From the NCBI RefSeq assembly GCF_002848345.1, contig NZ_CP025429.1:3534001-3598000 (forward strand): 64,000 bases of DNA, written 5' to 3'. A program made the translations under genes and the position numbers. The first letter of the stretch is position 1; each line of letters starts with the position of its first letter. The notes beneath the pieces were generated by a model. The model was not told where the DNA came from and did no database searches. It saw only the letters and a program-made list of their open reading frames with translations. Source of the DNA: Chromobacterium sp. ATCC 53434. GTDB lineage: Bacteria > Pseudomonadota > Gammaproteobacteria > Burkholderiales > Chromobacteriaceae. This document shows positions 26,258 to 36,776 of this stretch, in pieces.

Positions 26258-27664
26258 CTACTCGACCCGCTCGTCCAAACTGACTTCCATCAGCTGGCAG
26301 GCGCCGGTCTGCTGCAACAGCCGCTGCGCCCGCACCAGCCATTCGCCGTCCGCCGCGCGCAGCCGGAACGGCCGCAACGGCTGGTAGGCCCGTCCGGGCA
26401 GCAACAACACCCCCCGCCGCAAAAAGCGCCGTTCTGCCTGCAACAGCAAGCCCGGCGCCATCGTCCCGTCGTCCAGGCTGGTCACCGCCGCGGCCTCGAC
26501 CGCCAGCGGCCGCTTGCCGACGAACTCCACGCCGCACTCCCCCGGCAGCGGATCGTCCGGCAGGCTGATCCAGCGCACCAGGCCCAGCTGCCAGCCGAAG
26601 CCGCGCCGCTTCAGCATCACCGGCTCGCCCGCCTGCAAGGCCAGGCCGGCCAGCTCTCCGCCCAGCCGGATGCCGGCGGCGCTCAGATTGAGCACCAACA
26701 GCTCGGCCGGCGGCGTTTGCGGCGACGGCGCGCCGTCATGCGCCATCTGCCAGCAGCGCTCGAAACCGGCCAGCAGCTGCACGCGCTGGCCATTGCGCTG
26801 ATTCAAGCGCAAATGCCGCCGCTGCGGCGGCTGGCTCCACTCCCCCTCCAACCGCGCCAGCAACTGCCACTCGGCGGCGGTCGCCGTCTGCGCGCCGCCT
26901 TCCATCGCGGCCCGCAGCGCGCGCAGCACCGGCTCGGCGTCCAGTAGCCAGCCCGCGCCGGCGGCCGTCTCCGGCTCGGCGAACCGCGCCGGCAGATCGG
27001 CATTCAACTCGACCCGCCAGCACGCCTCCCGTCGGCCGCTCGGCAAGGCCTGCAGCGCCAGCCTGCCGCCATGCCCCTCCAGCCAGGCCAGCAGCAATTG
27101 CAGCCGCGCGGTCTGCAAACGATTGCCGCCGCTGATGCCCAGCAGCAACAGCTTGCGGTAGCTGACGCCGGCGCTGGCCAGCCCTTCGGCCGGCAAGCGC
27201 GTGTACCATCGCTGCGCGCGCGCGTCGGCGAACACGCGGTGACAGCCTTGCCAGAAACCGGCCGGCAGCGGCGCGTAGCGCAGCGCGCACAAGCCGGCCA
27301 GGCGCCAGCCGCTGGCCAACGCCAGCGCCGATGCCAGCCATCGGCCGTCGCGCCTGGCCGGCAGGCCGCCGTCGGCCGCGGCCAGCCGCGCGCACTCCTC
27401 GTGTAGCCACAACCACCAGCGACGCGCCTCCTCGCCGGCCGCCGCGCGCGACGGCAGCGCCGCCGCGGCGTCGAACAATATGCGCAGCGCCGACAAATAC
27501 GGGAGCGGGTCCGGCTCCAGCTGCCGCAGGCGGAGCGCATGCCGCCGCAGCGCTTGCCAGGCCTCGGCGGCCGGCAAGGCGGCCAGACTCCGCAGTTCCG
27601 CCTCCGATATCGGCGGCCCGTCGGCCTGGCCGCGGGCGACAGTCAGTTTCAACATGATGGCCAT
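26258..27664 (-). CDS. PilZ-like domain protein of unknown function
   Basis: The 468-residue protein has an Ala/Leu/Arg-rich helical N-terminal part (about 1-270) with no recognised domain, then a C-terminal region resembling PilZ, the cyclic-di-GMP receptor domain. The clues are the basic stretch R-R-H-L-R-L-N-Q-R-N-G-Q-R, the D/N-x-S-x-x-G motif in LVLNLSAAGIRLGGEL, and GWQLGLVRWI with CGVEFVG. The classical R-x3-R switch is not clear, so binding is uncertain. No membrane segments are seen. A second ATG three codons in (27655) is an alternative start. An EAL-GGDEF enzyme lies 10 kb away. Confidence 0.65.
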   Translation of the reverse strand: MAIMLKLTVARGQADGPPISEAELRSLAALPAAEAWQALRRHALRLRQLEPDPLPYLSALRILFDAAAALPSRAAAGEEARRWWLWLHEECARLAAADGGLPARRDGRWLASALALASGWRLAGLCALRYAPLPAGFWQGCHRVFADARAQRWYTRLPAEGLASAGVSYRKLLLLGISGGNRLQTARLQLLLAWLEGHGGRLALQALPSGRREACWRVELNADLPARFAEPETAAGAGWLLDAEPVLRALRAAMEGGAQTATAAEWQLLARLEGEWSQPPQRRHLRLNQRNGQRVQLLAGFERCWQMAHDGAPSPQTPPAELLVLNLSAAGIRLGGELAGLALQAGEPVMLKRRGFGWQLGLVRWISLPDDPLPGECGVEFVGKRPLAVEAAAVTSLDDGTMAPGLLLQAERRFLRRGVLLLPGRAYQPLRPFRLRAADGEWLVRAQRLLQQTGACQLMEVSLDERVE

Positions 27665-27714
27665 GACAAATCGATTGGGTGGCGCATCTTAGCGCTTCGC
27701 CCCGGCCGCCGCGA

Positions 27715-28308
27715 TCACGCCGGTTCGGCAATATTGCCAAGCGCCGCCAGGACTTCCGCGCTGCCCGTCACCCGACAGTATTCTCCGTCCAGATTGGCCA
27801 GGCTCATCGCGTGCACCTCGTCGGCGCGGCGCTGGCGGCCATGCCAGTCGGTCTTGTCGAAAGCGAAGCAGCCGTCTTCCGCCAGCCAGGTCGAAAAGCC
27901 CAGATTGCCGGCCATCCGCACCGTGGCTTCAACCGAGTTGCTGGTGCTGACGCCGGCCACCACCAGTTCCAGCCAGCCCCTCTCGCGCAGCAAGGCCTCC
28001 AGTCCGGTGCCGATGAAGGCGCTGTTGGTCTGCTTGGCGATCACCGTCTCGCCGGCAAGCGGCAAGGTCTCGGGCTTGAACGCATTGCCCGGACGATCCG
28101 GCCGGAACGTGGAATCCGCCTCGGTGGAATCGTGGCGGATATGGATCAGCGGCAGGCCGCGCGCGCGCCAGGCCTGCAGCAGGCTGGCGCACACCCGCTC
28201 GGCCTGAGGATTGTTGCGCGGCCCCCAGCTGGGATCGTCGACCGCCTGCTGCATGTCGATCAGCAGCAGCAACGGCATCCGGGAAGAAAATCGCGGCGGC
28301 GCGGACAT
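27715..28308 (-). CDS. Isochorismatase-family protein with Ser in place of the catalytic Cys
   Basis: A 197-residue protein with the cysteine hydrolase fold. Asp18 in LLLIDMQ and Lys92 in IAKQTNSAF match the family triad, and RMAGNLGF is conserved. The nucleophile position in G-V-S-T-S-N-S-V-E-A-T (118-129) is Ser125, encoded TCG, where most relatives have Cys. Family members without the Cys exist (for example EntB-type isochorismatases act without it), so the protein may use another mechanism, or be inactive. An upstream neighbour on the same strand is a glyoxalase-fold gene 62 nt away. Confidence 0.8.
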   Translation of the reverse strand: MSAPPRFSSRMPLLLLIDMQQAVDDPSWGPRNNPQAERVCASLLQAWRARGLPLIHIRHDSTEADSTFRPDRPGNAFKPETLPLAGETVIAKQTNSAFIGTGLEALLRERGWLELVVAGVSTSNSVEATVRMAGNLGFSTWLAEDGCFAFDKTDWHGRQRRADEVHAMSLANLDGEYCRVTGSAEVLAALGNIAEPA

Positions 28309-28370
28309 CGTTCAGCCTTTCAGATGAAAATGGCATGATGCCACGGCGCCGGCGCCACCGCATCGCCGGC

Positions 28371-28787
28371 TCAGGACTCCCAGTACTCTCCCGGCATATA
28401 ATCGCTGAAATACCATTGCTGGCCTTCCGGATCGCGCGCCAGATAGCCGCTGGCGCCGTAGTCCTCGCGCTTCAGCGGCTGCACGATATCGGCGCCCCCG
28501 GCCCTGGCCCGCTCGTAGTGCGCCGCCGGGTCCTCCACGTGGACGCACAAGGCCTGCGCCAGGCCCGGCAGGCCGCGCGCGCCGATCCACCGCTGTTCCG
28601 GCTTGGGGCTGGACACCATGATCACCGTATTGCCCAGGCTCAACTCCGCGTGATGGACCCGGCCATCCTCGATCACCGCGAAGCGGCGCTGAAAGCCGAA
28701 CACCCGCTCCAGCCATGTCATCGCCGCCACCGCGTCGTCGTAGCACAGGCACGGGTACACGCCTGGCAGGGCTCTGGTTTCGCTCAT
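28371..28787 (-). CDS. Glyoxalase/VOC superfamily protein
   Basis: A 138-residue metal-fold protein of the vicinal oxygen chelate group; the reaction is unknown. It shows the paired beta-alpha-beta pattern, with YPCLCYDDAVAAMTWLERVFGF at the start (split here as two motifs), HHAELSLGNTVIMVS, and the C-terminal DPEGQQWYFSDYMPGEYW, similar to PhnB/YdfO-type proteins. The ATG at 28787 follows GGGAGAGTGGG. Seventeen more codons are open upstream but lack a ribosome site. Confidence 0.82.
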   Translation of the reverse strand: MSETRALPGVYPCLCYDDAVAAMTWLERVFGFQRRFAVIEDGRVHHAELSLGNTVIMVSSPKPEQRWIGARGLPGLAQALCVHVEDPAAHYERARAGGADIVQPLKREDYGASGYLARDPEGQQWYFSDYMPGEYWES

Positions 28788-28837
28788 CCCACTCTCCCGG
28801 ATCGGCCATATGGCTGATTCACTGTAGGACAATGGCA

Positions 28838-28866
28838 ATAAAAAACCGCCCTGCGAAAGGGCGGTT
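28838..28866 (-). terminator. Rho-independent terminator of htpG
   Basis: AACCGCCCT (28844-28852) pairs with AGGGCGGTT (28858-28866). On the minus strand the stem is followed by TTTTTTATTG, 27 nt after the htpG stop. Confidence 0.85.
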
Positions 28867-28892
28867 CGTTCACGGCTTCGACGCAGACGGAA

Positions 28893-30788
28893 TCAGGCCG
28901 ACAACTCCAGCATCAGCTTGTTGATGCGCTTGACGAAGGAGGCCGGGTCTTCCAGCTTGCCGCCCTCTGCCAGCAGCGCTTGGTCGTACAGCACCTGGGC
29001 CAGGTCGGCGGCGCGGATCTCATCGGTTTCGTCGGCCAGTTTTTTCACCAGCACATGCTCCGGATTGATTTCCAGCGTCGGCTTGGCGCCCTCGACACTC
29101 TGGCCGGCGGCCTTCAGCATCCGCTCCAGGTGGGCGCTCATATCATGCTCGCCGGCCACCAGGCAGGCCGGGCTCTCGGTCAGGCGCGCGGTGGCGCGCA
29201 CTTCCTTCACCTGCTCGCCCAGCGCTTTCTGCACTTTCTCGACCACCGGCTTGGACGCCTCCTCAACCTGCTTCTGCGCCTCCTTGTCGGCCTCGTCCTC
29301 CAGCGCGCCCAGATCCAGCGCGCCCTTGGCGACCGATTGCAGCGCCTTGCCGTCGAACTCCAGCAGCGAGCCGGTGACCCACTCGTCTACGCGGTCGGTC
29401 AACAGCAGCACTTCCACGCCCTTCTTCTTGAACACTTCCAGGTGCGGACTGTTCTTGGCGGCGGCCAGCGTGTCGGCGGTGATGTAGTAGATCTTGTCCT
29501 GACCTTCTTTCATCCGGCCCACGTAGTCGGCCAGCGTCACCGCCGGCTCGGCGCCTTCCGACGCGGTGGAGGTGAAGCGCAGCAGCTTGGCGATGCGCTC
29601 CTTGTTGGCGAAGTCCTCGCCCACGCCTTCCTTCAGCACCTGGCCGAAGGCGGACCAGAACTCGGTGTACTTCTCCGGCTGATTGGACGATAGGTCTTCC
29701 AGCAGGCCCAGCACCTTCTTGACGCAACCGGCGCGGATGGCGTCGATGTCCTTGCTCTCCTGCAGGATTTCGCGCGACACGTTCAACGGCAGGTCGTTGC
29801 TGTCGATCACGCCGCGGACGAAGCGCAAGTAGTGCGGCATCAGCTTCTCGGTGTCTTCCATGATGAAGACGCGGCGAACGTACAGCTTGACGCCCTGCTT
29901 GCGTTCGCGGTCGTACAGATCGAACGGCGCGCGCGACGGGATGTACAGCAGCTCGGTGTATTCCTGGCGGCCCTCGACACGGGCATGGCTCCAGGCCAGC
30001 GGGTCGGTGAAATCGTGGGCGACGTGCTTGTAGAACTCCTGATACTGCTCGTCGCTGATGTCGTTCTTGGAACGGGTCCACAGCGCGGACGCGGAGTTGA
30101 CGCTTTCCATCTCGTCGCTGACGATCACTTCGCCGTTCTCGCCGTAGCTGTTTCCCTTCTTCATCTCGATCGGAATCGAGATGTGGTCGGAATACTTGCG
30201 GACGATGCCCTTCAGTTTCCAGTCGTTCAACAGCTCGTCTTCGCCGTCCTTCAAGTGCAGCACGATCTCGGTGCCGCGGCCGGCCTGCTCCACCGCCTCC
30301 AGCGTGTACTCGCCCTCGCCGCGGGATTCCCAGCGGGTGGCTTCGGCCTCGCCTGCGCGGCGAGTCGTCAGCGTGACCTTGTCGGCGACGATGAAGGCCG
30401 AGTAGAAACCGACGCCGAACTGACCGATCAGGTGGGCGTCCTTCCTCTCGTCGCCGGACAGCTGCTCGAAGAAGGCCTTGGTGCCGGACTTGGCGATGGT
30501 GCCGATGTGGGACACCACTTCGTCGCGGCTCATGCCGATGCCGTTGTCGGCGATGGTGATGGTGCGGGCATCGCTGTCGAAACCGATGCGAATCCTCAAC
30601 TCCGCGTCGTCCTCGAACAGCTCCGGCTTGGCCAGGCCTTCGAAACGCAGCTTGTCGGCGGCGTCGGACGCGTTGGAGATCAATTCGCGCAGGAAGATTT
30701 CCTTGTTGGAATACAAGGAATGGATCATCAGCTTGAGCAGCTGTTTCACTTCGGTCTGAAAACCCAGGGTTTCTTTCTGTGCACTCAT
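28893..30788 (-). CDS. htpG: Chaperone protein HtpG (Hsp90)
   Basis: ATP-dependent cytosolic chaperone. The 631-residue length is normal. The N-terminal GHKL ATPase domain shows [41 protein letters not shown] and [11 protein letters not shown]. The middle domain has [11 protein letters not shown], and the C-terminal dimerisation domain ends with [10 protein letters not shown]. The start is the ATG at 30788; a TTG three codons earlier is unlikely. A near-consensus sigma-32 promoter lies 35-62 nt upstream, so heat-shock control is expected. Confidence 0.97.
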   Translation of the reverse strand: MSAQKETLGFQTEVKQLLKLMIHSLYSNKEIFLRELISNASDAADKLRFEGLAKPELFEDDAELRIRIGFDSDARTITIADNGIGMSRDEVVSHIGTIAKSGTKAFFEQLSGDERKDAHLIGQFGVGFYSAFIVADKVTLTTRRAGEAEATRWESRGEGEYTLEAVEQAGRGTEIVLHLKDGEDELLNDWKLKGIVRKYSDHISIPIEMKKGNSYGENGEVIVSDEMESVNSASALWTRSKNDISDEQYQEFYKHVAHDFTDPLAWSHARVEGRQEYTELLYIPSRAPFDLYDRERKQGVKLYVRRVFIMEDTEKLMPHYLRFVRGVIDSNDLPLNVSREILQESKDIDAIRAGCVKKVLGLLEDLSSNQPEKYTEFWSAFGQVLKEGVGEDFANKERIAKLLRFTSTASEGAEPAVTLADYVGRMKEGQDKIYYITADTLAAAKNSPHLEVFKKKGVEVLLLTDRVDEWVTGSLLEFDGKALQSVAKGALDLGALEDEADKEAQKQVEEASKPVVEKVQKALGEQVKEVRATARLTESPACLVAGEHDMSAHLERMLKAAGQSVEGAKPTLEINPEHVLVKKLADETDEIRAADLAQVLYDQALLAEGGKLEDPASFVKRINKLMLELSA

Positions 30789-30822
30789 GGTCGGCAATGA
30801 AAAGAGGTTGGCAATAGCGCCA

Positions 30823-30850
30823 AGATGGAGTCCCTTATCGGCTTTTCAAG
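30823..30850 (-). promoter_or_regulatory. Sigma-32 (heat-shock) promoter of htpG
   Basis: On the minus strand CTTGAAA (30844-30850), a 14-nt spacer and TCCATCT (30823-30829) match the consensus CTTGAAA-N13/14-CCCATNT in 13 of 14 positions. It lies between the proQ terminator and the htpG start. Confidence 0.85.
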
Positions 30851-30862
30851 TGCCGGAAATGC

Positions 30863-30892
30863 AAAAAGCCCTGCCAGTTGGCAGGGCTTTTC
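30863..30892 (-). terminator. Rho-independent terminator of proQ
   Basis: AGCCCTGCC (30867-30875) pairs with GGCAGGGCT (30880-30888), with T residues on both sides, 14 nt after the proQ stop. It separates proQ from the htpG promoter. Confidence 0.88.
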
Positions 30893-30906
30893 GACGGCGG
30901 GACCGT

Positions 30907-31335
30907 TCAGGACTCGGCCTGACCCGCTTCCGGCGCAGCAACGGCCTCGACCGGAGCCTCGACGGCGGCCGGCTCTTCAACCGAGGCGTTTTTCGGTTGC
31001 ATCTGCAGCTCGGCGGCGCGCTTCTCTTCGGCGCTGACCTCGCCTTGCGGCTTGCCGTTCAGGTCGAAGCGCTTGCCGCCGCGCGCCAGCGACTTCAGAT
31101 AGCGCGGCTTGCGGCAATGATTGGCCACGACGCGGGAGATCAGCGCCGGGTCGAACTGGGACAGCGTGGAGATCAGACTCTCGTGAATGCCAAGGGCCAA
31201 CGGCCGGAACTGACGAAACACGTCGAACTTGCTGTAAATATGATCCGCGATCATCTCGGTCTGCTTTTTCTTGGACAGGCTTTGAACAGCAGACTTGAGA
31301 GCAGCACCGAGTGCCGTTTCAGTATTTGGCTTCAT
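30907..31335 (-). CDS. proQ: Minimal ProQ/FinO-domain RNA chaperone
   Basis: Binds structured RNAs and 3' hairpins. The 142-residue protein is essentially a FinO/ProQ domain: F-D-V-F-R-Q-F-R-P-L-A-L-G-I-H (about 38-52), DPALISRVVANHCRKPRYLK, and GGKRFDLNGKPQGEVS. It lacks the Tudor-like C-terminal domain of E. coli ProQ and instead ends in an acidic Ala/Glu/Pro tail (about 112-142). This short form resembles the Neisseria meningitidis ProQ (NMB1681). It has its own terminator and is not in an operon. Confidence 0.92.
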   Translation of the reverse strand: MKPNTETALGAALKSAVQSLSKKKQTEMIADHIYSKFDVFRQFRPLALGIHESLISTLSQFDPALISRVVANHCRKPRYLKSLARGGKRFDLNGKPQGEVSAEEKRAAELQMQPKNASVEEPAAVEAPVEAVAAPEAGQAES

Positions 31336-31518
31336 GAACTTCTATCTAATCCGTCAAGGCAAAGACAGCGAATGCTGCCCAATCAAGAGGCGTGGTGCAA
31401 CCGGCCACTCGTCCAGTCAGACAACTCAATGTTGCTTGAATGTCATTTTAATACAGCAGGTTTGGCGACGCCATCCGCATGAGAGTCAACAGAACCATCA
31501 CGCGCCAATGCTTGGAAA

Positions 31519-31603
31519 TGGTGCCCCGGGCCGGAATCGAACCGGCACAGCCGAAGCCGAGGGATTTTAAGTCCCTTGTGTCTACCAATTTCACCACCGG
31601 GGC
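31519..31603 (-). tRNA. tRNA-Leu(TAA)
   Basis: The 85-nt class II tRNA has acceptor GCCCCGG pairing with CCGGGGC, discriminator A and encoded CCA. The anticodon loop CTTAAAA gives TAA. A long variable arm (CTCGGCTTCGGCT) and T-loop GTTCGATTC are present. It reads UUA codons. Confidence 0.96.
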
Positions 31604-32467
31604 CACGCAGAGCGGGCGATTGTAGCCCATGGGAGCCGCCGCTGACAATTCATTTCAAATATCCAGCACGGCGCACCGTCGGCCTGTTCCGGTCATCCTG
31701 CCCTGAGTGGGCCGCGCCAGCAAGGCGCTGCCGGAGGTCAGCAGACAAATGTTTGATTTTAAAGCATTGCCTGGGACCGGAAAGTGCTGCACTTTAACCA
31801 CAAAGGAAATCACTGTCAATCCGGACCAGCCTATGGCGACTACGCGATACCGCTCAGTCGGCGCATCATCACATTATTACGAGGAAATAATATAACCATA
31901 TCGGATAAATAAATAGGCTGATCGGATTTCTCGTCGGACAATCATGTCTTATCGATAAAAAAACGATAGCTTGATCAGAAAATGATTTGATAGCTTCATC
32001 CAAACCGGGACCCGGATAAATCGTCATCCCGAAGCAGTTAAAAACCACTCGCATTTTGTCATGGGTCAATACCGGTTTGCCGATATCGATGCTTCCCCGC
32101 TTTAGCCTGCCCCCAGTCCTTCCCGAAAACCATTCCCCTTCATCGGCTTGCCGGCCGACATCGGCCATTTGACGCGATCGGCCATTGGACGCGTCGGCCG
32201 CGCTCATCGACGGTGCCGTCCCGTGGGCCAGGCGCTCAGCCATCGGCCCTCTCTTCTCCGGGCATGCCGCCAGCCAGCCATGCGCATGTGGCGACCAATG
32301 GAATATTGTCAAACAATAATACAAAAACAAGCCGGATCACCTGTCCACCTGGCCTTCCGCACTTGTCGAATCGGATAGAAACTGGCCGACCGACAAGGTC
32401 GGCCGTCTCCGCAAGCGGCTACATCCAAAATACCAGCGCAAACAGCAACACACCGCCACGGAGCCGC
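31604..32467. other. Long intergenic region without a supported gene
   Basis: About 860 bp. It holds the tRNA-Leu promoter and an AT-rich part at about 31860-32060. A 153-codon minus-strand frame (31869-32330) lacks a ribosome site, starts only at TTG and shows no domain, so I do not call it a gene. I see no repeat or RNA gene. Confidence 0.5.
31619..31648 (-). promoter_or_regulatory. Sigma-70 promoter of tRNA-Leu
   Basis: TTGTCA and TACAAT on the minus strand, spaced 18 nt, end 15 nt before the tRNA 5' end. Confidence 0.72.
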
Positions 32468-32827
32468 ATGATGAGCCTCTACGCCGACCTGGTCCGCAAA
32501 GCCGCCGACCAATACCGCGCCCAACTGGACGCCATCTACTCACGACAGCAAATCATCCACCACGCCGATCACGCCGTCGGACTATTGCTCAAGGCCGGCC
32601 TGCAAGCCAGGGCGCAGGCCGGCGAAGACTACGTGCCGTACATCGTGTTGCGACTGGCCGAGGACTTGCGGCCATTGCAAAGCACCGTGCTGGTCTATGT
32701 CTGCAATGTGCTGGGTTGTCAGGTAGAACCGGACACCGATTACGGCGGCCCGGGTCGTTATCAGATCCGGCCCCATGAAGACGAACCGGGACCGGACAGC
32801 CTGCGGCTGCTGGTGGAAGATGCCTGA
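32468..32827 (+). CDS. Small protein of unknown function
   Basis: No family was recognised. The ATG at 32468 (or the next codon, also ATG) opens 119 residues, beginning M-M-S-L-Y-A-D-L-V-R-K-A-A-D-Q-Y. The first two thirds look helical and amphipathic with no signal peptide or membrane segment; the C-terminus is acidic and Pro/Gly-rich. G+C-rich third positions match the surrounding coding genes, in contrast with the region upstream. It converges on ampC with a 16-nt gap. Confidence rests on codon use and the clean end, not homology. Confidence 0.6.
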   Translation: MMSLYADLVRKAADQYRAQLDAIYSRQQIIHHADHAVGLLLKAGLQARAQAGEDYVPYIVLRLAEDLRPLQSTVLVYVCNVLGCQVEPDTDYGGPGRYQIRPHEDEPGPDSLRLLVEDA

Positions 32828-32843
32828 GGCGGCGGCGCGCCGC

Positions 32844-34118
<1,275 letters not shown>

Positions 34119-34217
34119 TTACAAACCCTTCCCATTCCGGTAAACCGGGCAAGACGTAACATCCGTAACGGTTAATGGATTGTAAAAGCGACCTCGCCAA
34201 GCGATGCAGGCGCCGCC

Positions 34218-35117
34218 TCAGGCCGGATCCACCTCCTCGCCCCCTCTCGCCGCGCTGGCGTACTTGCGCAACAGCGCGTCGACGATGGCCGACGATTCCG
34301 CGTCAGGCTCGCCATCATAGCGGGCAGGTCGAAAATGCATCTGGAAGGCCACAATCGCATCCCGCGTCTTGACATCCCATTCCCCACTTTGCGGCACGTC
34401 GTAGCCATAAGCGGCCAAACGGCGCTGCCAGCTGGTCGCATTCGCCGCCTTTGGCTGCAAGGGAAGGAAACGACGCACGTCCTCGTCGTCCGGCCAAGCG
34501 CCAACGCCAAACTCCCGGTACAGCCGCTCCCAGGGAAACTTCGGGCCCGGATCCATTTTCCGGCCCGGCGCGATATCGGCATGCCCGACGACATCGCAAG
34601 GCCTGATCTGGTGGCGGGCGACGATGTCGGCCGCCAAGTTGCCGACCAGCGCAATCTGCGCGTCGTCGAACGCTTCCCAATCCCGCCGCATCGGCGGCCA
34701 ATCGTCCTGCAGCGGCGACGGATAGCCGCGATTGACGATCTCCACGCCAATCGAGCCGCCATTCAAATAGCGCTGTCCTCGCCAGCAGCTGTCGCCGGCA
34801 TGCCAGGCCCGCCTCTCCTCCGCCACCAGCCGCAGCACGGCGGGCCGCCCGGACAGCGTCGCGGCGTCAGGCACCAGATAATGCGCGCTGGTCCGGTATT
34901 GCGCCTCCGTCAGCAGCTTCAGCGAACTGGCGAAATCTACCGCCGTATAATGGAACACCAGAGTGCGCACCCGGGAATCCTGGTTGGCCGATATGTGGGA
35001 TTCGTCTATCCAGAGCCTGCTCGTTTCGTTCCGCGCCCTGGCAAGCGGAACCGCCAGCAACGCGCCGCCCGCGGCGATCATTCCGCTCCGGCACAGAAAT
35101 TGTCTCCGGTTCGCCAT
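34218..35117 (-). CDS. Tat-exported N-acetylmuramoyl-L-alanine amidase (AmpD/AmiD-like)
   Basis: Cleaves the bond between MurNAc and the stem peptide. The 299-residue protein starts with a twin-arginine signal, N-R-R-Q-F-L-C-R followed by a hydrophobic core to about residue 28. The amidase_2 domain (about 48-200) shows VFHYTAVDF (zinc ligand His56), SIGVEIVNRGY, and VVGHADIAPGRKMDPGPKFPW (His179, Asp189). A C-terminal helical peptidoglycan-binding-like domain (about 225-290, with FQMHF) follows, the architecture of E. coli AmiD rather than cytoplasmic AmpD. The start follows AAGGGAAGGGAA. ampC is downstream on the same strand. Confidence 0.92.
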   Translation of the reverse strand: MANRRQFLCRSGMIAAGGALLAVPLARARNETSRLWIDESHISANQDSRVRTLVFHYTAVDFASSLKLLTEAQYRTSAHYLVPDAATLSGRPAVLRLVAEERRAWHAGDSCWRGQRYLNGGSIGVEIVNRGYPSPLQDDWPPMRRDWEAFDDAQIALVGNLAADIVARHQIRPCDVVGHADIAPGRKMDPGPKFPWERLYREFGVGAWPDDEDVRRFLPLQPKAANATSWQRRLAAYGYDVPQSGEWDVKTRDAIVAFQMHFRPARYDGEPDAESSAIVDALLRKYASAARGGEEVDPA

Positions 35118-35479
35118 TTCCCTTCCCTTTCCGCCATCCGGCGCGTGATGCGATATGCCCAATCCCGTCAGACCACCCGCTCTGCGTGGAAATTCCGGCC
35201 AGGCATGGCGACTCTGCAAGACTGGGAGCAGAACCGCCGCAACCAGGACTTCACAAAGAACCGCAGAGCCATATCCGGATGTGCCGCATGATCTGAATTC
35301 TGACAGGGCCAGCTACTCCATTGGAATAAAACTCCCTTCTATCGGAGGGCATTATCTTTTCAATCCCGAGATAGGCTTGTCTTTCAGCAAATGGCATTGG
35401 CCAGATTTAAACTTTAGCCATTTTATGCCGTAGAGCCTGCTAGGCTGAAAGCACTTGTGGGAATCAGGGAGTAAGGTTT
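35118..35479. other. Intergenic region upstream of the binding-protein gene
   Basis: No gene is supported. A 92-codon plus-strand frame (35155-35433) has no ribosome site and unlikely composition. AT content rises from about 35290 towards the next gene. Confidence 0.5.
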
Positions 35480-36238
35480 GTGCGTTGGCGATATGGAGCA
35501 CTATTGAGTCTGGTGCTTTGCTTTACGGCTCCAGCGGAAACTCTTCACTTTGTCACGAAGATTTCTCCTCCACTCAATTGGGAGGAGAAAGGACAATCCA
35601 TTGGCCCCATGATTGATATCCTGCAGGCCACATGCAAATCACTTGGCATTACATGCACAATACAGACCATGCCATGGCGTCGCGCCTTGCTGATGGTCGA
35701 GGATGGGCAGGCTGAAGGTTTATTCGCCTTGGCAATCAGCCCTGATCGAATCGCGCAGTTTTATTTATCAGAACCACTCATTGTCAGCGCTTACTCATTC
35801 TTTGGCCTGAACAACAACAATTTTCATTATCACAAGCCAGAAGACTTAATAGGACACACTATTGTGGTCTACGGCCCATCCAATACCCAAACCGTGCTTG
35901 AACATGCGCTGAAAGATATAAAAGGCGTTTCGATCATTATCGAAAAAGACGATCTCACTCTGTTGCGAAAACTGGCAGAGGGCCGTTATGGACAAGAAGC
36001 GCTTGCATTCATGAATCGAGACATTGGTGAAAATTTATGTCAATCCCAGCACATTTTAGAAATTAAACCAATAGCCGATTACAGCTCAGTTTACTACAGT
36101 ATCGGCCTATCCAGAAAAGCCGTATCGGAATCGAATGCAAATCGGTTTTTCAATACCGTGCATATCTTGAACAAATCGGGAAAGATTGCCGAAATTCTTA
36201 AAAAATGGAAGTTAACCCCCGCAATCAAGCCCCAATAG
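35480..36238 (+). CDS. Periplasmic solute-binding protein, SBP family 3-like
   Basis: A 252-residue exported protein; the GTG start at 35480 follows AGGGAGTAAGG. The signal peptide (GALLSLVLCFTAPAE) is followed by LHFVTKISPPLNWEEKG, P-M-I-D-I-L-Q-A-T and MPWRRALLMVEDGQAEGLFA, which are family 3 binding-lobe features similar to polar amino acid binding proteins. No permease or ATPase genes adjoin. Codon use is more AT-rich than in the flanking core genes. It is a second orphan of the same general type as the gene at 11034-11840, but the two are not close copies. Confidence 0.8.
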   Translation: MRWRYGALLSLVLCFTAPAETLHFVTKISPPLNWEEKGQSIGPMIDILQATCKSLGITCTIQTMPWRRALLMVEDGQAEGLFALAISPDRIAQFYLSEPLIVSAYSFFGLNNNNFHYHKPEDLIGHTIVVYGPSNTQTVLEHALKDIKGVSIIIEKDDLTLLRKLAEGRYGQEALAFMNRDIGENLCQSQHILEIKPIADYSSVYYSIGLSRKAVSESNANRFFNTVHILNKSGKIAEILKKWKLTPAIKPQ

Positions 36239-36740
36239 TTTTCTTGAGAAAATCCCAAAAAGCATGCCTTTTCAAAAGCATGATAAAAGCACAAGGCCAA
36301 GCAAATGGATGATATCCTCTCCGGATTTTCCATAGCATAAGCTCCGACAAGCGCTGACAAAGTTTACCGCCATACTCAAGGCAAGACGCGCCGAGAGTAC
36401 AGACAGCACGGCAAGCCGGCGCAACGCGGCATCAACGTTTTTGTTGGTCGAGCCAGACGATGGGCTTCCCCGCGCCATCGCCGCGGCCATCAATCAGGGA
36501 ACGAAGGCCATATACCGGCGGCCCCGGATCGCTGTCGATCCATTCCGAGAGGGCGATGCCACGGCGGCCCCTCCCGCCCCGCCTCCGCGGCGTCTTTATG
36601 CGGCGATATGCCAGGCTCGCGCGGACGGAAAATCACAAGATCGACGGACAGCCACACCGCTTACGCGAGTGGTCGAGAACGGAAATGCGCGGGAAGATCG
36701 CCCGCGGGACCGGGTCCGCGGAGGTGGACGCGCAAAAGAA
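36239..36740. other. Intergenic region between the binding-protein gene and the tRNA operon
   Basis: About 500 bp. No complete gene is supported. A minus-strand frame reading I-A-L-S-E-W-I-D-S-D-P-G-P-P up to a TGA near 36437 looks protein-like but has no plausible start, so it may be a remnant. I see no repeat. Confidence 0.45.
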
Positions 36741-36773
36741 AAACACCGTAAATCCAAAGATTTACGGTGTTTT
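36741..36773 (-). terminator. Terminator of the tRNA-Gly/tRNA-Cys operon
   Basis: A perfect 14-bp stem (36741-36754 with 36759-36772, loop CAAA), AT-rich at both ends with A and T tracts, lies just downstream of tRNA-Cys on the minus strand. Confidence 0.85.
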
Positions 36774-36776
36774 ATC

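Noticed and set aside
31869..32330. A 153-codon minus-strand frame upstream of the small gene at 32468
   Set aside because: Only a TTG start, no ribosome site, and a mixture of AT-rich and GC-rich halves without a domain.
35155..35433. A 92-codon plus-strand frame upstream of the binding-protein gene
   Set aside because: No ribosome site, no domain, and a composition change in its middle; it looks like chance.
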